Shown in pieces: positions 1 through 9,481 of a stretch of 59,867 bases of DNA. The first letter of the stretch is position 1; each line of letters opens with the position of its first letter. Source of the DNA: an uncultured Propionibacteriaceae bacterium (lineage in GTDB: Bacteria > Actinomycetota > Actinomycetes > Propionibacteriales > Propionibacteriaceae); NCBI GenBank assembly GCA_902805915.1, contig CADCUO010000068.1, forward strand, positions 1-59,867, read 5' to 3'. The notes below the pieces were generated by a model. That model saw nothing but the letters and a program-made list of their open reading frames with translations, was not told the DNA's origin and ran no database searches. Made by a program: the position numbers and the translations under genes.

Positions 1-528
1 ACCAGCACGCAGCTCAAGGCCCTGAGGAATCTCGCGCTTGACCGGCAGCCGTACTGGAATGCCGCCAACTGTCAGCAACTTGCCCCTGGGGGCGAGGAAA
101 CGGTGCTCGAATCTCCAGATTCCACCGTCGGGGTGTCGCCTGGTACTCCAGGCCGGATAGGGAATCGGCGTGTTCCAGAAGTGCGACATACCGGTCCAGG
201 CCTTCAGCCCGCTTTCCAGCGTAGACATGGGAACCAGCGGGTAGTCTGCGCCGGAAGCGACGATTATGTGGCGCGCGTCAGTGGTTTGAAGCGTCTGCCG
301 AAGAGCGCGAAGCTCCGCGTCCACCAGAGACCAGCTCGCGAGGCTGGTGGGGATGCGTTGGATGGGCGTAACCCTGCTGGGGAGCCCCTCAAACATCTGT
401 GTGGCCACGTCGCGGCCGGTTTTAGCGTCACAATGCAGAAAGACGGGGATGTCATGCAGCGCACCGACCAACCTCTGCAGGTGGGTGGGATCGCTGTGGG
501 CGAGGATTACCGCAGCGAGTGAGGTCAT
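1..528 (-). CDS. Core-2/I-branching-type glycosyltransferase (GT14-like), 3' part missing
   Basis: Open from the ATG at 528 to the window edge, giving the first 176 residues. The start follows GGTGAGCG AAG-type Shine-Dalgarno sequence (GGAAGG about 6 nt upstream). The N-terminus reads AAVILAHSDPTHLQRL, then VFLHCDAKTG, SLASWSLVDAELRAL and IIVASGADYPL. This is the order of motifs in the Core-2/I-branching (GT14) fold: a His near the start of the nucleotide-binding domain, an acidic D-x-K segment, and an SG-DYPL loop. Such bacterial proteins usually transfer a sugar during exopolysaccharide or glycoconjugate synthesis. The donor and acceptor cannot be read from the fragment. It is transcribed away from the window and probably belongs to a polysaccharide cluster to the left. 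Family call from motifs; fairly sure. Confidence 0.72.
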   Translation of the reverse strand, partial: MTSLAAVILAHSDPTHLQRLVGALHDIPVFLHCDAKTGRDVATQMFEGLPSRVTPIQRIPTSLASWSLVDAELRALRQTLQTTDARHIIVASGADYPLVPMSTLESGLKAWTGMSHFWNTPIPYPAWSTRRHPDGGIWRFEHRFLAPRGKLLTVGGIPVRLPVKREIPQGLELRAG

Positions 529-861
529 CGCTCACCTTCCCGGGGGGAAGCCACCGACCCGTCATGGCGATTGACGCGGTGCAGCGCCGGCCTGAGCACG
601 CGACTGGCCCGTGGTCGGGGTGCCTCAGTTGGCCCGGTGGGCTGCCACGCGCGCACAGCGGGCCTCAAGAGCCCGCGGGAACATAGACAGTGTTCATTTC
701 GATCTCCCCGACCATCGCCGTCACAGGGGTGCCGGAGCACCTGGCATGTCATCGTAGACCAACCAAACGTTCGGCTTAGCGTGGTATCAGTTCGGCGACG
801 GGCGGGAGCAACGAATGACGCGCTTTCTCTGCTGGCGTCATTTGGGTAGTAGCCTCCGGCT
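529..861. other. 333-bp divergent intergenic region
   Basis: Non-coding gap between the divergent glycosyltransferase and PfkB genes; short open frames here have no RBS or family resemblance. It holds a 6-bp hairpin at 658-676 (GCGGGC, 7-nt loop, GCCCGC) and an interrupted palindrome GAACA-N7-TGTTC at 679-695 that could be an operator. A TANNNT box for the sugar kinase lies at its right end. No tRNA or riboswitch fold was recognised. Confidence 0.5.
850..855 (+). promoter_or_regulatory. -10 box (TAGCCT) of a leaderless start
   Basis: TAGCCT ends 6 nt before the GTG at 862, which has no Shine-Dalgarno. This spacing would place transcription initiation at or next to the start codon. No convincing -35 is seen. 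Confidence 0.45.
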
Positions 862-1788
862 GTGATCACGGTCGCCGGTGTGAGCCCATCGCTTGATCTG
901 ACCTACCTTGTTGAGTCGCTGAGATTAGGTCGAATTCACCGGCCGACGCAGGTGGTGCGCTGCCCTGGCGGCAAGGCGCTCAACATGGCGAGGGCGGCGA
1001 ACACACTGGGTGCGAACTGCACCATCGTCGCCATACTCGGCGGGCGAACCGGAGAAATTCTGCAGGACGCGCTACACACGGTCGGTATCGACGTAGTCGT
1101 GGTCGACACCCCGCTCGAGACACGTACCTGCGTCTCCATCGCCGCTGCTGACACCGGCGCTTTGACCGAGGTGTACGACCACGCGGCACCCGTGCCCGAC
1201 CAGGTCTGGGCGGCATTCACTGCCGCGGTTGAGACTACCGTCGAGAACCGACCCGGCTGGCTGTCTATCTCGGGCAGCGGGCCGGTGGGTCTCGCGGCGG
1301 ATGCGATCGCCGACCTCGTACGGATCGGCGCTGCGGCAGGTCGCAAGGTGGCGGTGGACACCCATGGGAGCGGACTGCCCGAGGCCGTGCGCGCGGCGCC
1401 GGCACTGGTCAAGGTCAACCGGCACGAGGCGGCGGAGCTCCTGCAGGTACCGACCAGCACCACGCTCGTGTCCATGGCGAAGCGGATCCGGGCCCAGACC
1501 GGGGGGACCGTGGTCCTCACCGATGGCCTCGACGGCGCCGTGGCGCTGGACCGGGACGGCGCCGTACACGCCGAGGTCCCCGCCGTGACCGGACGCTTCC
1601 CCGTCGGCAGCGGGGACTCCTTCCTCGGCGCTCTGGTCGCCGAGCTGGACCGGCGGGCCGAGCTCGCCGAGGCGCTGGCCATGGCGACCGCTGCCGGCGT
1701 CGCGAACGCGCTGGTCCCGGGCCCTGGCGTGCTGGAGGTCTCGACCGTACAGTCGCTGCGCGGCCAGGTCGTGTTGCGACAGCTGTGA
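862..1788 (+). CDS. PfkB-family sugar kinase (1-phosphofructokinase-like)
   Basis: 308-residue ribokinase-fold kinase of the 1-phosphofructokinase/tagatose-6-phosphate kinase branch, expected to phosphorylate a sugar or sugar phosphate with ATP. The substrate-side signature PGGKALNMAR (residues 35-44) and the C-terminal GSGDSFLGAL (249-258), with catalytic Asp252, are both present. Variations from the usual GGKGxNVA and GAGDS leave the substrate open. Start is GTG behind a -10-like box with no Shine-Dalgarno. Codons 21-22 are AGA and TTA, both rare in this GC context. The first third is less GC-rich than the rest, which may reflect recent acquisition. It converges on ribF and has no obvious operon partner; no PTS gene is nearby. 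Family sure, substrate unknown. Confidence 0.85.
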   Translation: MITVAGVSPSLDLTYLVESLRLGRIHRPTQVVRCPGGKALNMARAANTLGANCTIVAILGGRTGEILQDALHTVGIDVVVVDTPLETRTCVSIAAADTGALTEVYDHAAPVPDQVWAAFTAAVETTVENRPGWLSISGSGPVGLAADAIADLVRIGAAAGRKVAVDTHGSGLPEAVRAAPALVKVNRHEAAELLQVPTSTTLVSMAKRIRAQTGGTVVLTDGLDGAVALDRDGAVHAEVPAVTGRFPVGSGDSFLGALVAELDRRAELAEALAMATAAGVANALVPGPGVLEVSTVQSLRGQVVLRQL

Positions 1789-1809
1789 CGCGGCTGCGAG
1801 TTTGAGCGG

Positions 1810-2703
1810 TCAGAGCTGGTGCAGCATCACCCTGACCTGTTCCACGTCGGAGTGCATCTGCTTGATCAGCGCCTCCATCCCCTCGTACTTCACCTGTCCG
1901 CGGAGGCGGGCATAGAAGTCGATAGCGATCTCCACCCCGTACAGCTCGAGGTCGTCGCGGTCCAACACGTACGCCTCGACTCGGCGTTCCAGCCCGTCGA
2001 AGGTCGGGTTGGTCCCAACTGAGATGGCCGCCGGCCACCGTGGTGAGGGAATGTCGAGGCGGGTGACCCAGCCCGCGTATACACCGTCCGCCGGCACCGC
2101 CATCCACGGCTCGACCGGGACGTTGGCCGTCGGATAGCCCATCTGGCGACCCCGCTGGTCTCCCTTCACCACCACGCCCTGGAACCGGAACGGCTGGTCG
2201 CTGAGCTCGCGTACCCGGCCGAAGTCGCCCTCGGCCACCGCCTGCCGGATCAACGTCGAAGAGCTGGGCTGGGTGCCGTCGGTCACCAGCGGGACGCCTT
2301 GCACCACGAACTCACCGGCAGCCAGCTCGGTGAGGGTCTGCAGGTCGCCGGCGGCCCGGAAGCCGAACCGGAAGTTCTCCCCCACCACGACCCGCGCCGG
2401 GTTCAGCGGTCGCAGCACGGTGTCGACAAACTGTGCCGGGCTCCAGCTCGCCATCTCCTCGGTGAAGTTCAGCACCACCACCTCGTCCGCGCCGGCTTCC
2501 CGGAGGAGCTCTCGGCGCCGTTCCAGGCTGGTGAGGAGCTTGGGGGCCCGGTCGGGTCGGATGACGCTCATCGGGTGCGGCCAGAAGGTGACCGCGACCA
2601 GCCGCGCCCCGGGCTCGGACGCGCGAGCTGTACGCAGCAGCGCCACGTGCCCACGGTGAACGCCGTCGAAGTTGCCGATGACGACGACCGACTCCTGGGC
2701 CAT
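1810..2703 (-). CDS. ribF: Bifunctional riboflavin kinase / FAD synthetase
   Basis: 297 residues. Converts riboflavin to FMN and then FAD. The N-terminal adenylyltransferase domain carries GNFDGVHRGH (about residues 10-19). The C-terminal flavokinase domain carries the GYPTANV motif (about 187-193). The length fits the family. I chose the ATG at 2703, preceded by GGAGA, over an in-frame codon 14 residues upstream. It is the last gene of the leftward truB-ribF end of the infB operon, 84 bp downstream of truB, as in many actinobacteria. No FMN riboswitch is visible upstream. Confidence 0.95.
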   Translation of the reverse strand: MAQESVVVIGNFDGVHRGHVALLRTARASEPGARLVAVTFWPHPMSVIRPDRAPKLLTSLERRRELLREAGADEVVVLNFTEEMASWSPAQFVDTVLRPLNPARVVVGENFRFGFRAAGDLQTLTELAAGEFVVQGVPLVTDGTQPSSSTLIRQAVAEGDFGRVRELSDQPFRFQGVVVKGDQRGRQMGYPTANVPVEPWMAVPADGVYAGWVTRLDIPSPRWPAAISVGTNPTFDGLERRVEAYVLDRDDLELYGVEIAIDFYARLRGQVKYEGMEALIKQMHSDVEQVRVMLHQL

Positions 2704-2787
2704 GGGCGAGAGGTCTCCTGGTCTAGTCGTACGTGCGGCGGCCACCCAGTAAACCAGACCACACCGTGCCGGAGTGGAGCTGTCGAG

Positions 2788-3708
2788 TCAGACGAAGACC
2801 GCGTCGGCCACGGCGTCCGGACCGCTTTGGCGATAGAGGGCCAGAAACTCCCCGGTCTCGGCCATCAGCGCAGTCGTCTCCGCAGGCAGCACCATGCCCG
2901 GGAGACGGCGGCCGTTACGCACCCAATCGGCCTGCTCGGCGTCCAGCTGGACCCAGGGGAAGCAACGCCTGACCACGTCCGCAATCTGGGTCAGCTGGAG
3001 CTCCTCGGCGGCCGAGTCCAACGTCTGGGCGTGGTCGATGGTGAAGGGGCCGACCCGGGTACGCCGCAGGGCGGTGAGATGCCCGCCGGTGCCCAGCGCA
3101 GCGCCGAGATCTCGGGCCAGGGCCCGCACATAGGTACCAGAGGAGCAGGTCACCGCAACCTTTAGGTCCAGCACCGGCACCCCGTCGGCGTCGTGGGCGG
3201 TCGTCTGTAGGCAGTCGAGACCGAAAATGCGGACCGGCCGGCCCAGCAGCTCGACCCGCTCACCGGCCCTGACCCTGGCGTACGACCGCACCCCGCCGAC
3301 CTTGACCGCAGACACCGACGAGGGCACCTGGATGATGTCCCCACGGAGCCGATCCAGCGCCTGCTCGAGCGCCTCGGCGGTGGTCGGGCCGGCTCCTGAG
3401 GCGGTGACCACCTCACCTTCGGCGTCATCGGTGACTGTGGTCTGACCCAGTCGGATGGTGGCGGTGTACTCCTTGCTGGTCCCGCTCAGGTAGCCGAGCA
3501 GCCGGGTCGCCCGGTTGATCCCGACTACCAGCACTCCGGTGGCCATCGGGTCCAAGGTTCCGGCATGGCCGACCTTGCGGGTGCCGGCCAGGCGGCGGAC
3601 CCTGGCCACCACCTGGTGTGACGTCCAGCCCTGCGGCTTGTCGATCACCACGGTGCCGGAGCGGGATCCGCCTATCTGGTCAGTCGTCGGTGTCGTCGTC
3701 TTCGTCAT
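2788..3708 (-). CDS. truB: tRNA pseudouridine(55) synthase
   Basis: 306 residues. Makes pseudouridine 55 in the T-loop of tRNAs. [15 protein letters not shown] opens the catalytic domain, and the family motif [13 protein letters not shown] (residues 48-60) contains catalytic Asp53. A C-terminal PUA-like region follows. I set the start at the ATG at 3708, which overlaps the 3' end of rbfA by 29 nt, so translational coupling is likely. An open frame continues a further 42 codons upstream inside rbfA but has no family similarity there. In mycobacteria an oligoribonuclease (nrnA) lies between rbfA and truB; here it is absent. Confidence 0.95.
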   Translation of the reverse strand: MTKTTTPTTDQIGGSRSGTVVIDKPQGWTSHQVVARVRRLAGTRKVGHAGTLDPMATGVLVVGINRATRLLGYLSGTSKEYTATIRLGQTTVTDDAEGEVVTASGAGPTTAEALEQALDRLRGDIIQVPSSVSAVKVGGVRSYARVRAGERVELLGRPVRIFGLDCLQTTAHDADGVPVLDLKVAVTCSSGTYVRALARDLGAALGTGGHLTALRRTRVGPFTIDHAQTLDSAAEELQLTQIADVVRRCFPWVQLDAEQADWVRNGRRLPGMVLPAETTALMAETGEFLALYRQSGPDAVADAVFV

Positions 3709-4120
3709 GCGGGCGCTTGTAGGGGTCCGCGTCGCCGGCGTATGTGGCCGCCGCAGCCTGCTCGGCCACCTTGGCGTCCTCGGACCGAGCCTGTGCCAAC
3801 AGGTCGTCAAGCTGGCGGGCCGTCTCCGGCACAACGTCGGGAACGAAGGCCACAGTCGGAGTGAACTTCATCCCCAGCTGCTTTCCGATGGTCGACCGGA
3901 TCAGGCCCGTCGCCGACGTCAGTGCCGCCGCGGTGGATGCCTGCTCCTCGTCCGACCCGAGAACGGTGTAGAAGATGGTGGCCTCACGGCTGTCGCCGGT
4001 CAGTGACACGTCGGTGACCGTGACGAACCCGAGCCGGGGGTCCTTGATCCGACGCTCCAGCATCTCAGCGACGATCACCTTGATCTGGTCAGCCAGCTTG
4101 AGGACGCGTGGCGAAGCCAT
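3680..4120 (-). CDS. rbfA: 30S ribosome-binding factor A
   Basis: 146 residues. KH-fold assembly factor needed for late 30S maturation and 16S 5'-end processing. The N-terminus [20 protein letters not shown] and the segments [12 protein letters not shown] and [10 protein letters not shown] are typical. The C-terminus ends in a poly-acidic stretch, DEDDDTDD. The ATG at 4120 has AGGAG 8 nt upstream. It lies 85 bp after infB with a strong hairpin between them and overlaps truB at its own 3' end. Confidence 0.95.
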   Translation of the reverse strand: MASPRVLKLADQIKVIVAEMLERRIKDPRLGFVTVTDVSLTGDSREATIFYTVLGSDEEQASTAAALTSATGLIRSTIGKQLGMKFTPTVAFVPDVVPETARQLDDLLAQARSEDAKVAEQAAAATYAGDADPYKRPHDEDDDTDD

Positions 4121-4158
4121 CGTGATCTCCTGTCTTGGTAGGGATGGGAAACCCGATT

Positions 4159-4196
4159 CGCCGACCGGTCACCACAGCAGAGCTGACCGGTCGGCG
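4159..4196 (-). terminator. 13-bp hairpin between infB and rbfA
   Basis: Perfect inverted repeat with arms CGCCGACCGGTCA (4159-4171) and TGACCGGTCGGCG (4184-4196) around a 12-nt loop, 9 bp beyond the infB stop. No T-run follows on either strand. It may be a Rho-independent-like attenuator or an RNA processing/stabilising hairpin that sets the infB-to-rbfA ratio. Confidence 0.55.
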
Positions 4197-4205
4197 GAAA
4201 TGGGC

Positions 4206-7200
4206 TCAGCTGCGGGGCTTCTCCCGCATCTCGAAGGTCTCGACGATGTCGCCGACCCGGATGTCGGAGTAGTTCGACAGCGTCAAACCACACTCGAAGC
4301 CCTCGCGTACCTCGGTCGCGTCATCCTTCTCCCGTCGCAGCGAGGCGATGCTGGTCTCGCTGACCACAACCCCGTCGCGCAGCAGCCGCGCCTTAGCGTT
4401 GCGGCGCATCAGGCCACGCGTGACCATACATCCGGCGATGGTGCCTGCCCGAGAGGAGCGGAACACCTCGCGGATCTCGGCCGTACCAAGCTGGACCTCT
4501 TCGTAGATCGGCTTGAGCATCCCCTTGAGGGCAGCTTCGATCTCGTCGATGGCCTGGTAGATGACCGAGTAGTACCGGATGTCGACGCCCTCGCGGTCCG
4601 CCAGCTCCGTCGCCTTGCCCTGGGGCCGGACGTTGAAGCCGATGATGACGGCCTTGGAGGCGGCAGCCAACGAGACGTTGGTCTCGGTGATGGCGCCTAC
4701 GCCGCGGTCGATGACATGCAACGAGACCTCGTCGCCCACATCGATCTTGGCCAGTGCGTCCTCGAGCGCCTCCACCGAACCGGACCCGTCACCCTTGAGA
4801 ATGAGCAGCAGCTCCTGGGTCTCGCCCTTCTCGAGCTGGTCGAAGAGCTGGTCCAGCGTCCTGCGCCGGGTACCGGCGGCCTGAGCGGCCATCCGCAACC
4901 GGGATGCACGACGTTCCGCGATCTGGCGAGCCATCCGGTCGTCCTCGACGACCAGGAAGCTGTCTCCAGCTCCTGGCACCGCGGTCAGACCGAGCACCTG
5001 AACCGGCATCGACGGCGGTGCCTCGGTGACAGACTCACCGCGGTCGTTCAGCAGCGCCCGGACCCGCCCGTAGGCAGGACCGGCCACGATCGAGTCGCCG
5101 ACGTGCAGGGTGCCACGCTGGACCAGAACCGTGGCCACCGGACCACGACCCTTGTCCAGGTGCCCCTCGATCGCCACACCTTGGCCGGGCATGTCGGGGT
5201 TCGCCCGCAGATCGAGGGCCGCGTCAGCCGTCAGGATGACGGCTTCGAGCAGGTCGTCCAGACCCTGACCGGTGGTCGCGGAGACGTCGACGAACATCGT
5301 GTCGCCGCCGTACTCCTCGGGCACCAGGCCGTACTCGGTGAGCTGACCACGGACCTTCGTCGGGTCGGCGTCCGGCTTGTCCACCTTGTTGACGGCCACC
5401 ACGACCGGCCCGTTGGCCGCGATGGCGTGGTTGAGCGCCTCGATCGTCTGCGGCATCACGCCGTCATCGGCTGCCACCACCAAGACGGCGATGTCGGTCG
5501 ACTTGGCACCACGAGCACGCATGGCGGTGAATGCCTCGTGGCCAGGGGTGTCGATGAAGGTGATCTTGCGATCCTCCGCATCCACCTCGGTGGAGACCTG
5601 GTAAGCACCGATGTGCTGGGTGATGCCACCTGCCTCACGAGCCACCACGTTGGTGTTACGGATGGCATCCAGCAGCTTGGTCTTACCGTGGTCGACGTGG
5701 CCCATCACGGTCACTGCCGGCGGTCGCGGAGCAAGCTCAGCCTCGCCGCCCTCGTCCTCACCGAACTCGATGTCGAAGCTCTCCAGCAGCTCGCGGTCCT
5801 CGTCCTCGGGCGAGACGACCTCGATGTGGTAGTTGAGCTCGTCGCCGATCACCTTCAGGGTGTCGTCGCTGACCGTCTGGGTGGCGGTCACCATCTCGCC
5901 GAGGTGGAACAGCACCTGCACCAGCGACGCCGGGTCGACGCCGATCTTCTCGGCCAGGTCAGTCAGCGATGCGCCGCGCGCAAGGCGGATGGTCGAGCCG
6001 TCACCCTGCTTGAGGCGCACTCCACCGATCGCCGGGGCTTCCATCTGGTCGAACTCTTGGCGACGCAGCCGCTTGGACTTCCGGCCACGACGCTGCGGGC
6101 CGCCGGGGCGACCGAAGGCACCCTGGGTACCGCCACGACCGCCGCGACCGCCGCGACCGCTCGGCGGCGGACCGCCGGGACCGCCACCTGGAGCACCACC
6201 GGGGCCACCGCGCCCGGGCGGACCGCCGCCGCCGGGACGACCACGACCACCGGCAGGTGCGCCACGACCACGGGGGCCGGCACCGGTTGACGGGCCCAGC
6301 TGGCCAGAGCTCTGTTTCGGCATCATCGCCGGGTTGGGACGGGGCATCCCCGGTACGCCACCCGGTCGGGGTGTGGCTCCACCGGGAGCCCTGCCCGCCG
6401 GTGGACGCGGACCACCAGGGCGGGCGTCCTGACCGGGACGGGGTGTCCGTGGTTGACCCATGCCCTGCGAGGGAGCGAACGGGTTGTTCCCAGGCCGCGG
6501 CGTGCCGCCACGACGGGGGCCCGGGGTTGCTCCCGGGAGACCGCCGGTCGAGCCGGGACGTGGCCGGGGAGCCGGCGCCTGTCCACCGGTACCGGGCGCG
6601 TGGCCGGGAGCAGTGTCCCGGGGACCACCGTCCCGAGCACCGTCATGGGGAGCACCGTCGCGGGAGCCGCCCGGGCGGGGTGCCCCGGGACGCTGGCTAT
6701 CCGGGCGGGACCCATCGGGGCGGGATCCATCGGGGCGTGAACCATCGGGGCGGGGACCGCGCGCCGTATCCGGCCGACCGGGCTGTCGCGCAGCGTCTGG
6801 TCGCCCGGCGTCGGGGCGGGCCGACTCCGACCGAGGCGTGTCCTGGCGCCCGCCATCGGGCCGGGAGAAGCCCGGCCGTGGGGCATCGCCGCGCGGCCCG
6901 CCGGACACATCGCGACGCGGGGCCGCCTCGCCAGGCTGCTCGGTGCGAGCCGTAGGTGCGTTCTGTGCCGGAGCCCGAGGGGTGCCCGGGCGGGGTGCTG
7001 GTGCGGGACGTGGCCCGGGCCGTGACTCGGTGGCCGGCGTGACGCTTTCGGCAGCGCGGGAGACATCGCCCACAACTGGTGCCGCATCGACCACGGCCGG
7101 AGCCTGGGTCTGCGCTCCGACGGTGGATGCGGGCGCGGGCGCCGACGTCGGGTTGGGTCTAGCTGACTTCTTGGCTGGCGGAGCAGAGCTCGCCAGCTTC

Positions 7201-7343
7201 TCCTGCAACCGCCGTACGACGGGCGCCTCGACTGTTGAGGAAGCCGATCGGACGAACTCCCCCATGTCCTTCAGGGTGCTGAGGACTGTTTTGCTTTCGA
7301 CTCCGAGCTCTTTCGCAAGCTCGTAGACACGGACCTTTGCCAC
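4206..7343 (-). CDS. infB: Translation initiation factor IF-2
   Basis: 1045 residues. GTPase that delivers fMet-tRNA to the 30S subunit and promotes subunit joining. Order: an IF2_N helix domain ([16 protein letters not shown]), a long Pro/Arg/Gly/Asp-rich linker (about 55-435), a second IF2_N-like domain, then the G domain with GHVDHGKT (about 547-554), DTPGHEAF (about 597) and NKVDK (about 651), and finally beta-barrel and C-terminal fMet-binding domains. Start is GTG with AAGGAG upstream. The linker is much longer than in E. coli, as usual for high-GC actinobacteria, and includes short tandem repeats. It lies downstream of nusA and ylxR, but a hairpin leader separates it from ylxR. Confidence 0.97.
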   Translation of the reverse strand: MAKVRVYELAKELGVESKTVLSTLKDMGEFVRSASSTVEAPVVRRLQEKLASSAPPAKKSARPNPTSAPAPASTVGAQTQAPAVVDAAPVVGDVSRAAESVTPATESRPGPRPAPAPRPGTPRAPAQNAPTARTEQPGEAAPRRDVSGGPRGDAPRPGFSRPDGGRQDTPRSESARPDAGRPDAARQPGRPDTARGPRPDGSRPDGSRPDGSRPDSQRPGAPRPGGSRDGAPHDGARDGGPRDTAPGHAPGTGGQAPAPRPRPGSTGGLPGATPGPRRGGTPRPGNNPFAPSQGMGQPRTPRPGQDARPGGPRPPAGRAPGGATPRPGGVPGMPRPNPAMMPKQSSGQLGPSTGAGPRGRGAPAGGRGRPGGGGPPGRGGPGGAPGGGPGGPPPSGRGGRGGRGGTQGAFGRPGGPQRRGRKSKRLRRQEFDQMEAPAIGGVRLKQGDGSTIRLARGASLTDLAEKIGVDPASLVQVLFHLGEMVTATQTVSDDTLKVIGDELNYHIEVVSPEDEDRELLESFDIEFGEDEGGEAELAPRPPAVTVMGHVDHGKTKLLDAIRNTNVVAREAGGITQHIGAYQVSTEVDAEDRKITFIDTPGHEAFTAMRARGAKSTDIAVLVVAADDGVMPQTIEALNHAIAANGPVVVAVNKVDKPDADPTKVRGQLTEYGLVPEEYGGDTMFVDVSATTGQGLDDLLEAVILTADAALDLRANPDMPGQGVAIEGHLDKGRGPVATVLVQRGTLHVGDSIVAGPAYGRVRALLNDRGESVTEAPPSMPVQVLGLTAVPGAGDSFLVVEDDRMARQIAERRASRLRMAAQAAGTRRRTLDQLFDQLEKGETQELLLILKGDGSGSVEALEDALAKIDVGDEVSLHVIDRGVGAITETNVSLAAASKAVIIGFNVRPQGKATELADREGVDIRYYSVIYQAIDEIEAALKGMLKPIYEEVQLGTAEIREVFRSSRAGTIAGCMVTRGLMRRNAKARLLRDGVVVSETSIASLRREKDDATEVREGFECGLTLSNYSDIRVGDIVETFEMREKPRS
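6705..6749 (-). repeat. Three 15-bp tandem repeats inside infB
   Basis: Three near-identical 15-bp units encode PDGSR three times in the disordered IF-2 linker, next to further degenerate RPD/RPG repeats. The repeat number probably varies between strains through slippage. Confidence 0.7.
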
Positions 7344-7550
7344 TGCTCTCCTTGTGAGGTCCGGATCTTGGGGTCACCGGACCAGTTGGTTGTCTTGCAT
7401 GCTCATTGAGGGGTACTCATCGAGTGGTCATGAGCGCATAGCCCACTTTCCGGTTCGGCGCCCGCTCACACTGGAGCAGGTGCTTGCACAACGCATCGCC
7501 CGGACGGGCTGATGCAGGGTCCAACTGTATGCCTTTGCGACTGTTTTCGC
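7344..7550 (-). promoter_or_regulatory. infB 5' leader with two hairpins
   Basis: 207-bp gap between ylxR and infB. On the minus strand, a nested hairpin (7401-7435: GCTCAT/ATGAGC enclosing ACTC-ATC-GAGT) is followed by a 7-bp hairpin (7358-7383: GGTCCGG/CCGGACC, 12-nt loop) directly before the infB Shine-Dalgarno AAGGAG. This may be a translational control element or an intercistronic processing site. No promoter consensus is clear. Confidence 0.4.
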
Positions 7551-7853
7551 CTAAGTGACTCGAGCACCGTGATCAGCCGGGCCGGTGGTGACCAGCGGCG
7601 CCATAACCTCGGCGAACATGACCTCGACCCGCTTGGGCCCGTCGAGGCGGGCGACCTTCAAGGCCCGCCCGACCGCCCGGCGACGGACCGCTTGGTCAAG
7701 ACATTCCGGGTTTCGATGCAGATATGCCCCGCGCCCCGGCTCCCTCTGTTGCGGATCCACCACTATCGCGGCGGATTTCCACACCAGGCGGAGTAGATCT
7801 GACTTGTGACCTCGCCTCCGGCACCCGATACACGTGCGCTCGGGGCGACCCAC
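7551..7853 (-). CDS. ylxR: YlxR/RnpM family RNA-binding protein (DUF448)
   Basis: 100 residues. The opening GRPERTCIGCRRRG and the later GRGAYLHRNPECLDQAVRRR are diagnostic of the YlxR fold. The family lies between nusA and infB in Gram-positive bacteria and has been linked to nucleic-acid binding and RNase P modulation. Start is GTG at 7853. It has no Shine-Dalgarno but a TAGACT box 7 nt upstream, suggesting an internal leaderless promoter inside the nusA operon. Gene order rimP-nusA-ylxR-infB is canonical. Confidence 0.92.
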   Translation of the reverse strand: MGRPERTCIGCRRRGHKSDLLRLVWKSAAIVVDPQQREPGRGAYLHRNPECLDQAVRRRAVGRALKVARLDGPKRVEVMFAEVMAPLVTTGPADHGARVT

Positions 7854-7860
7854 CCGGGTA

Positions 7861-7866
7861 AGTCTA
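7861..7866 (-). promoter_or_regulatory. -10 box (TAGACT) of ylxR
   Basis: On the minus strand TAGACT ends 7 nt before the GTG of ylxR, and no Shine-Dalgarno is present. This would give a leaderless internal transcript for ylxR-infB. Confidence 0.4.
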
Positions 7867-7908
7867 GCGCTTCCCGGCGCCGTGAAGCTCCCCAGTTTCG
7901 GCGGCGAG

Positions 7909-8874
7909 TCACTCAGTGTCGGACCGGATGTCGATCCGCCACCCGGTCAGCCGGGCCGCCAGCCGGGCATTCTGTCCCTCCCGACCGATGGCAAGCGACA
8001 GCTGGTAGTCGGGCACGACCACCCTGGCGGCTCGCAAGCCCTCGTCCACGACGGTGACGGAGTTGACCTTGGCCGGGGACAGGGCCTGACCGACGAAGCG
8101 GGCAGGGTCCGGCGACCAGTCGATGATGTCGATCTTCTCCTCGTTCAGCTCGTGCATCACCGCCCGTACCCGCTGGCCCATCGGGCCGATGCAGGCACCC
8201 TTGGCGCTGACGTCGCTGTTGTGGCTGACTACCGCGATCTTGCTGCGATGGCCGGCTTCCCGGGCGACCGCCTTGATCTCCACCGTGCCGTCAGCGATCT
8301 CGGGCACCTCGAGCCGGAACAGCTTCTCCACCAGACCGGGATGGGTGCGGGAAACGACCACCTGGGGGCCGCGTACCTCCTTGCGGACCGAGACGACGTA
8401 CACCCGGATCCTCGTTCCGTGGGTGTAGCGCTCCCCCGGCACCTGCTCACTGACCGGCATGATCGCTTCGATCTTGCCGAGGTCGACCAACACGGTGCGG
8501 GAGTCGCTGCCCTGCTGCACCACGCCCGAGACGATGTCGCCCTCCACCCCGGAGAAGTGCCCGAACTTCACCTCATCCTCTGCGTCACGCAGCCGCTGCA
8601 TGATCACCTGGCGAGCAGTCGAGGCGGCCACTCGGCCGAAACCCTCCGGGGTGTTGTCGTACTCCCTGATCCGGTTGCCCTCCTCGTCCAGCTCGGGTGC
8701 CATCACCTGCACATGACCAGAGCGGCGGTCCAGCTCGACCCGAGCGCCTGGGACGGCACCTTCGGTCTTGTCGTACGCCATCAGCAGCGCTTCCTCGATC
8801 GCTCGGACCAGCACCTCGAACGGCAGGTCCTTCTCGCGCTCCAGCACGCGCAGCACGGAGATGTCGATATCCAT
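7909..8874 (-). CDS. nusA: Transcription termination/antitermination factor NusA
   Basis: 321 residues. Binds RNA polymerase and nascent RNA, and modulates pausing, termination and antitermination. N-terminal RNAP-binding domain ([20 protein letters not shown]), S1 domain (about 130-200: [24 protein letters not shown]) and two KH domains ([39 protein letters not shown]). The acidic repeats of the enterobacterial C-terminus are absent, as usual in actinobacteria. Start is ATG, 1 nt after the rimP stop, so the two genes are co-translated. Confidence 0.97.
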   Translation of the reverse strand: MDIDISVLRVLEREKDLPFEVLVRAIEEALLMAYDKTEGAVPGARVELDRRSGHVQVMAPELDEEGNRIREYDNTPEGFGRVAASTARQVIMQRLRDAEDEVKFGHFSGVEGDIVSGVVQQGSDSRTVLVDLGKIEAIMPVSEQVPGERYTHGTRIRVYVVSVRKEVRGPQVVVSRTHPGLVEKLFRLEVPEIADGTVEIKAVAREAGHRSKIAVVSHNSDVSAKGACIGPMGQRVRAVMHELNEEKIDIIDWSPDPARFVGQALSPAKVNSVTVVDEGLRAARVVVPDYQLSLAIGREGQNARLAARLTGWRIDIRSDTE

Positions 8875-8875
8875 C

Positions 8876-9361
8876 TCAGTCCTCCTCCTCCAGCTCAGCA
8901 GATTTTCGGTTCAGCTCCACCTGGATCAGCGCCTTGGCGACGTCGGCGAACGCGGTCTCGCGTTCGGTGCCGTCCACCTCGAGTACTGCGGCGTCCTCGA
9001 TGCTGGAAACGATCCGACCGAGAAACCTATCGCCTCCGACCGTGCTTACCTCGACCAGTCGACCGGTGTTGCGTCGCCAGTGCCGCGGCAGCGTCAAGGG
9101 GCGGCTGACACCGCGGGAGGAGACTTCCAAGGTGTACGGAGCGGTGCCGGTCACGTTCGACTCGTCCAAGGCCGCTGAGATCGCCTTGGTCGCTGCGGCA
9201 ATGTCGTCCAGCAGCGGTCCGTCGCCTTTGGGACCGTCCCCGTCCACCACGATGCGGACCAACCGACGCTTCCCAGCGGGTACGACGTCGACGGTCTCGA
9301 GCTCGAGTGCGAACTGAGCCAGGATGGGTGTGAGCAGCGGTGTGAGACTGCTTTCCTTCAT
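8876..9361 (-). CDS. rimP: Ribosome maturation factor
   Basis: 161 residues. Needed for 30S assembly. The motif [22 protein letters not shown] and the later [17 protein letters not shown] (the conserved VSSPGxxRPL-type segment) identify it. The C-terminus is acidic (ELEEED). I set the start at the ATG at 9361 because AGGAAGG lies 5 nt upstream; the open frame continues 28 codons further without family similarity. It is the first gene of the leftward rimP-nusA-ylxR-infB-rbfA-truB-ribF cluster and divergent from the DUF4439 gene. Confidence 0.93.
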   Translation of the reverse strand: MKESSLTPLLTPILAQFALELETVDVVPAGKRRLVRIVVDGDGPKGDGPLLDDIAAATKAISAALDESNVTGTAPYTLEVSSRGVSRPLTLPRHWRRNTGRLVEVSTVGGDRFLGRIVSSIEDAAVLEVDGTERETAFADVAKALIQVELNRKSAELEEED

Positions 9362-9427
9362 GGCGGCCTTCCTGATCCGATTGTGACGTGCAGTTGTTGG
9401 TGAGGCAGTTGGCTGCGAGATCTGGGC

Positions 9428-9443
9428 GGGCGAGGTCTCGCCC
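9428..9443 (-). promoter_or_regulatory. Hairpin in the rimP leader
   Basis: GGGCGA and TCGCCC form a 6-bp stem with a tetraloop, 67 nt before the rimP start. It lies in the 120-bp divergent promoter region and could be an operator or leader structure. Confidence 0.3.
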
Positions 9444-9469
9444 AACCTTTAGTCTCCCACGTACGGACA

Positions 9470-9475
9470 TAGACT
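9470..9475 (+). promoter_or_regulatory. -10 box (TAGACT) of the DUF4439 gene
   Basis: TAGACT ends 6 nt before the GTG at 9482, which lacks a Shine-Dalgarno. It fits a leaderless start. Confidence 0.45.
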
Positions 9476-9481
9476 CTGCTC

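Noticed and set aside
3975-6290. Very long open frame antisense to infB
   Set aside because: Shadow of GC-biased codon usage; no start signal and no family similarity, while the infB frame is clearly conserved. The same applies to long antisense frames over ispG/rip1, cdsA, fabI/fabG, dxr and the ABC exporter.
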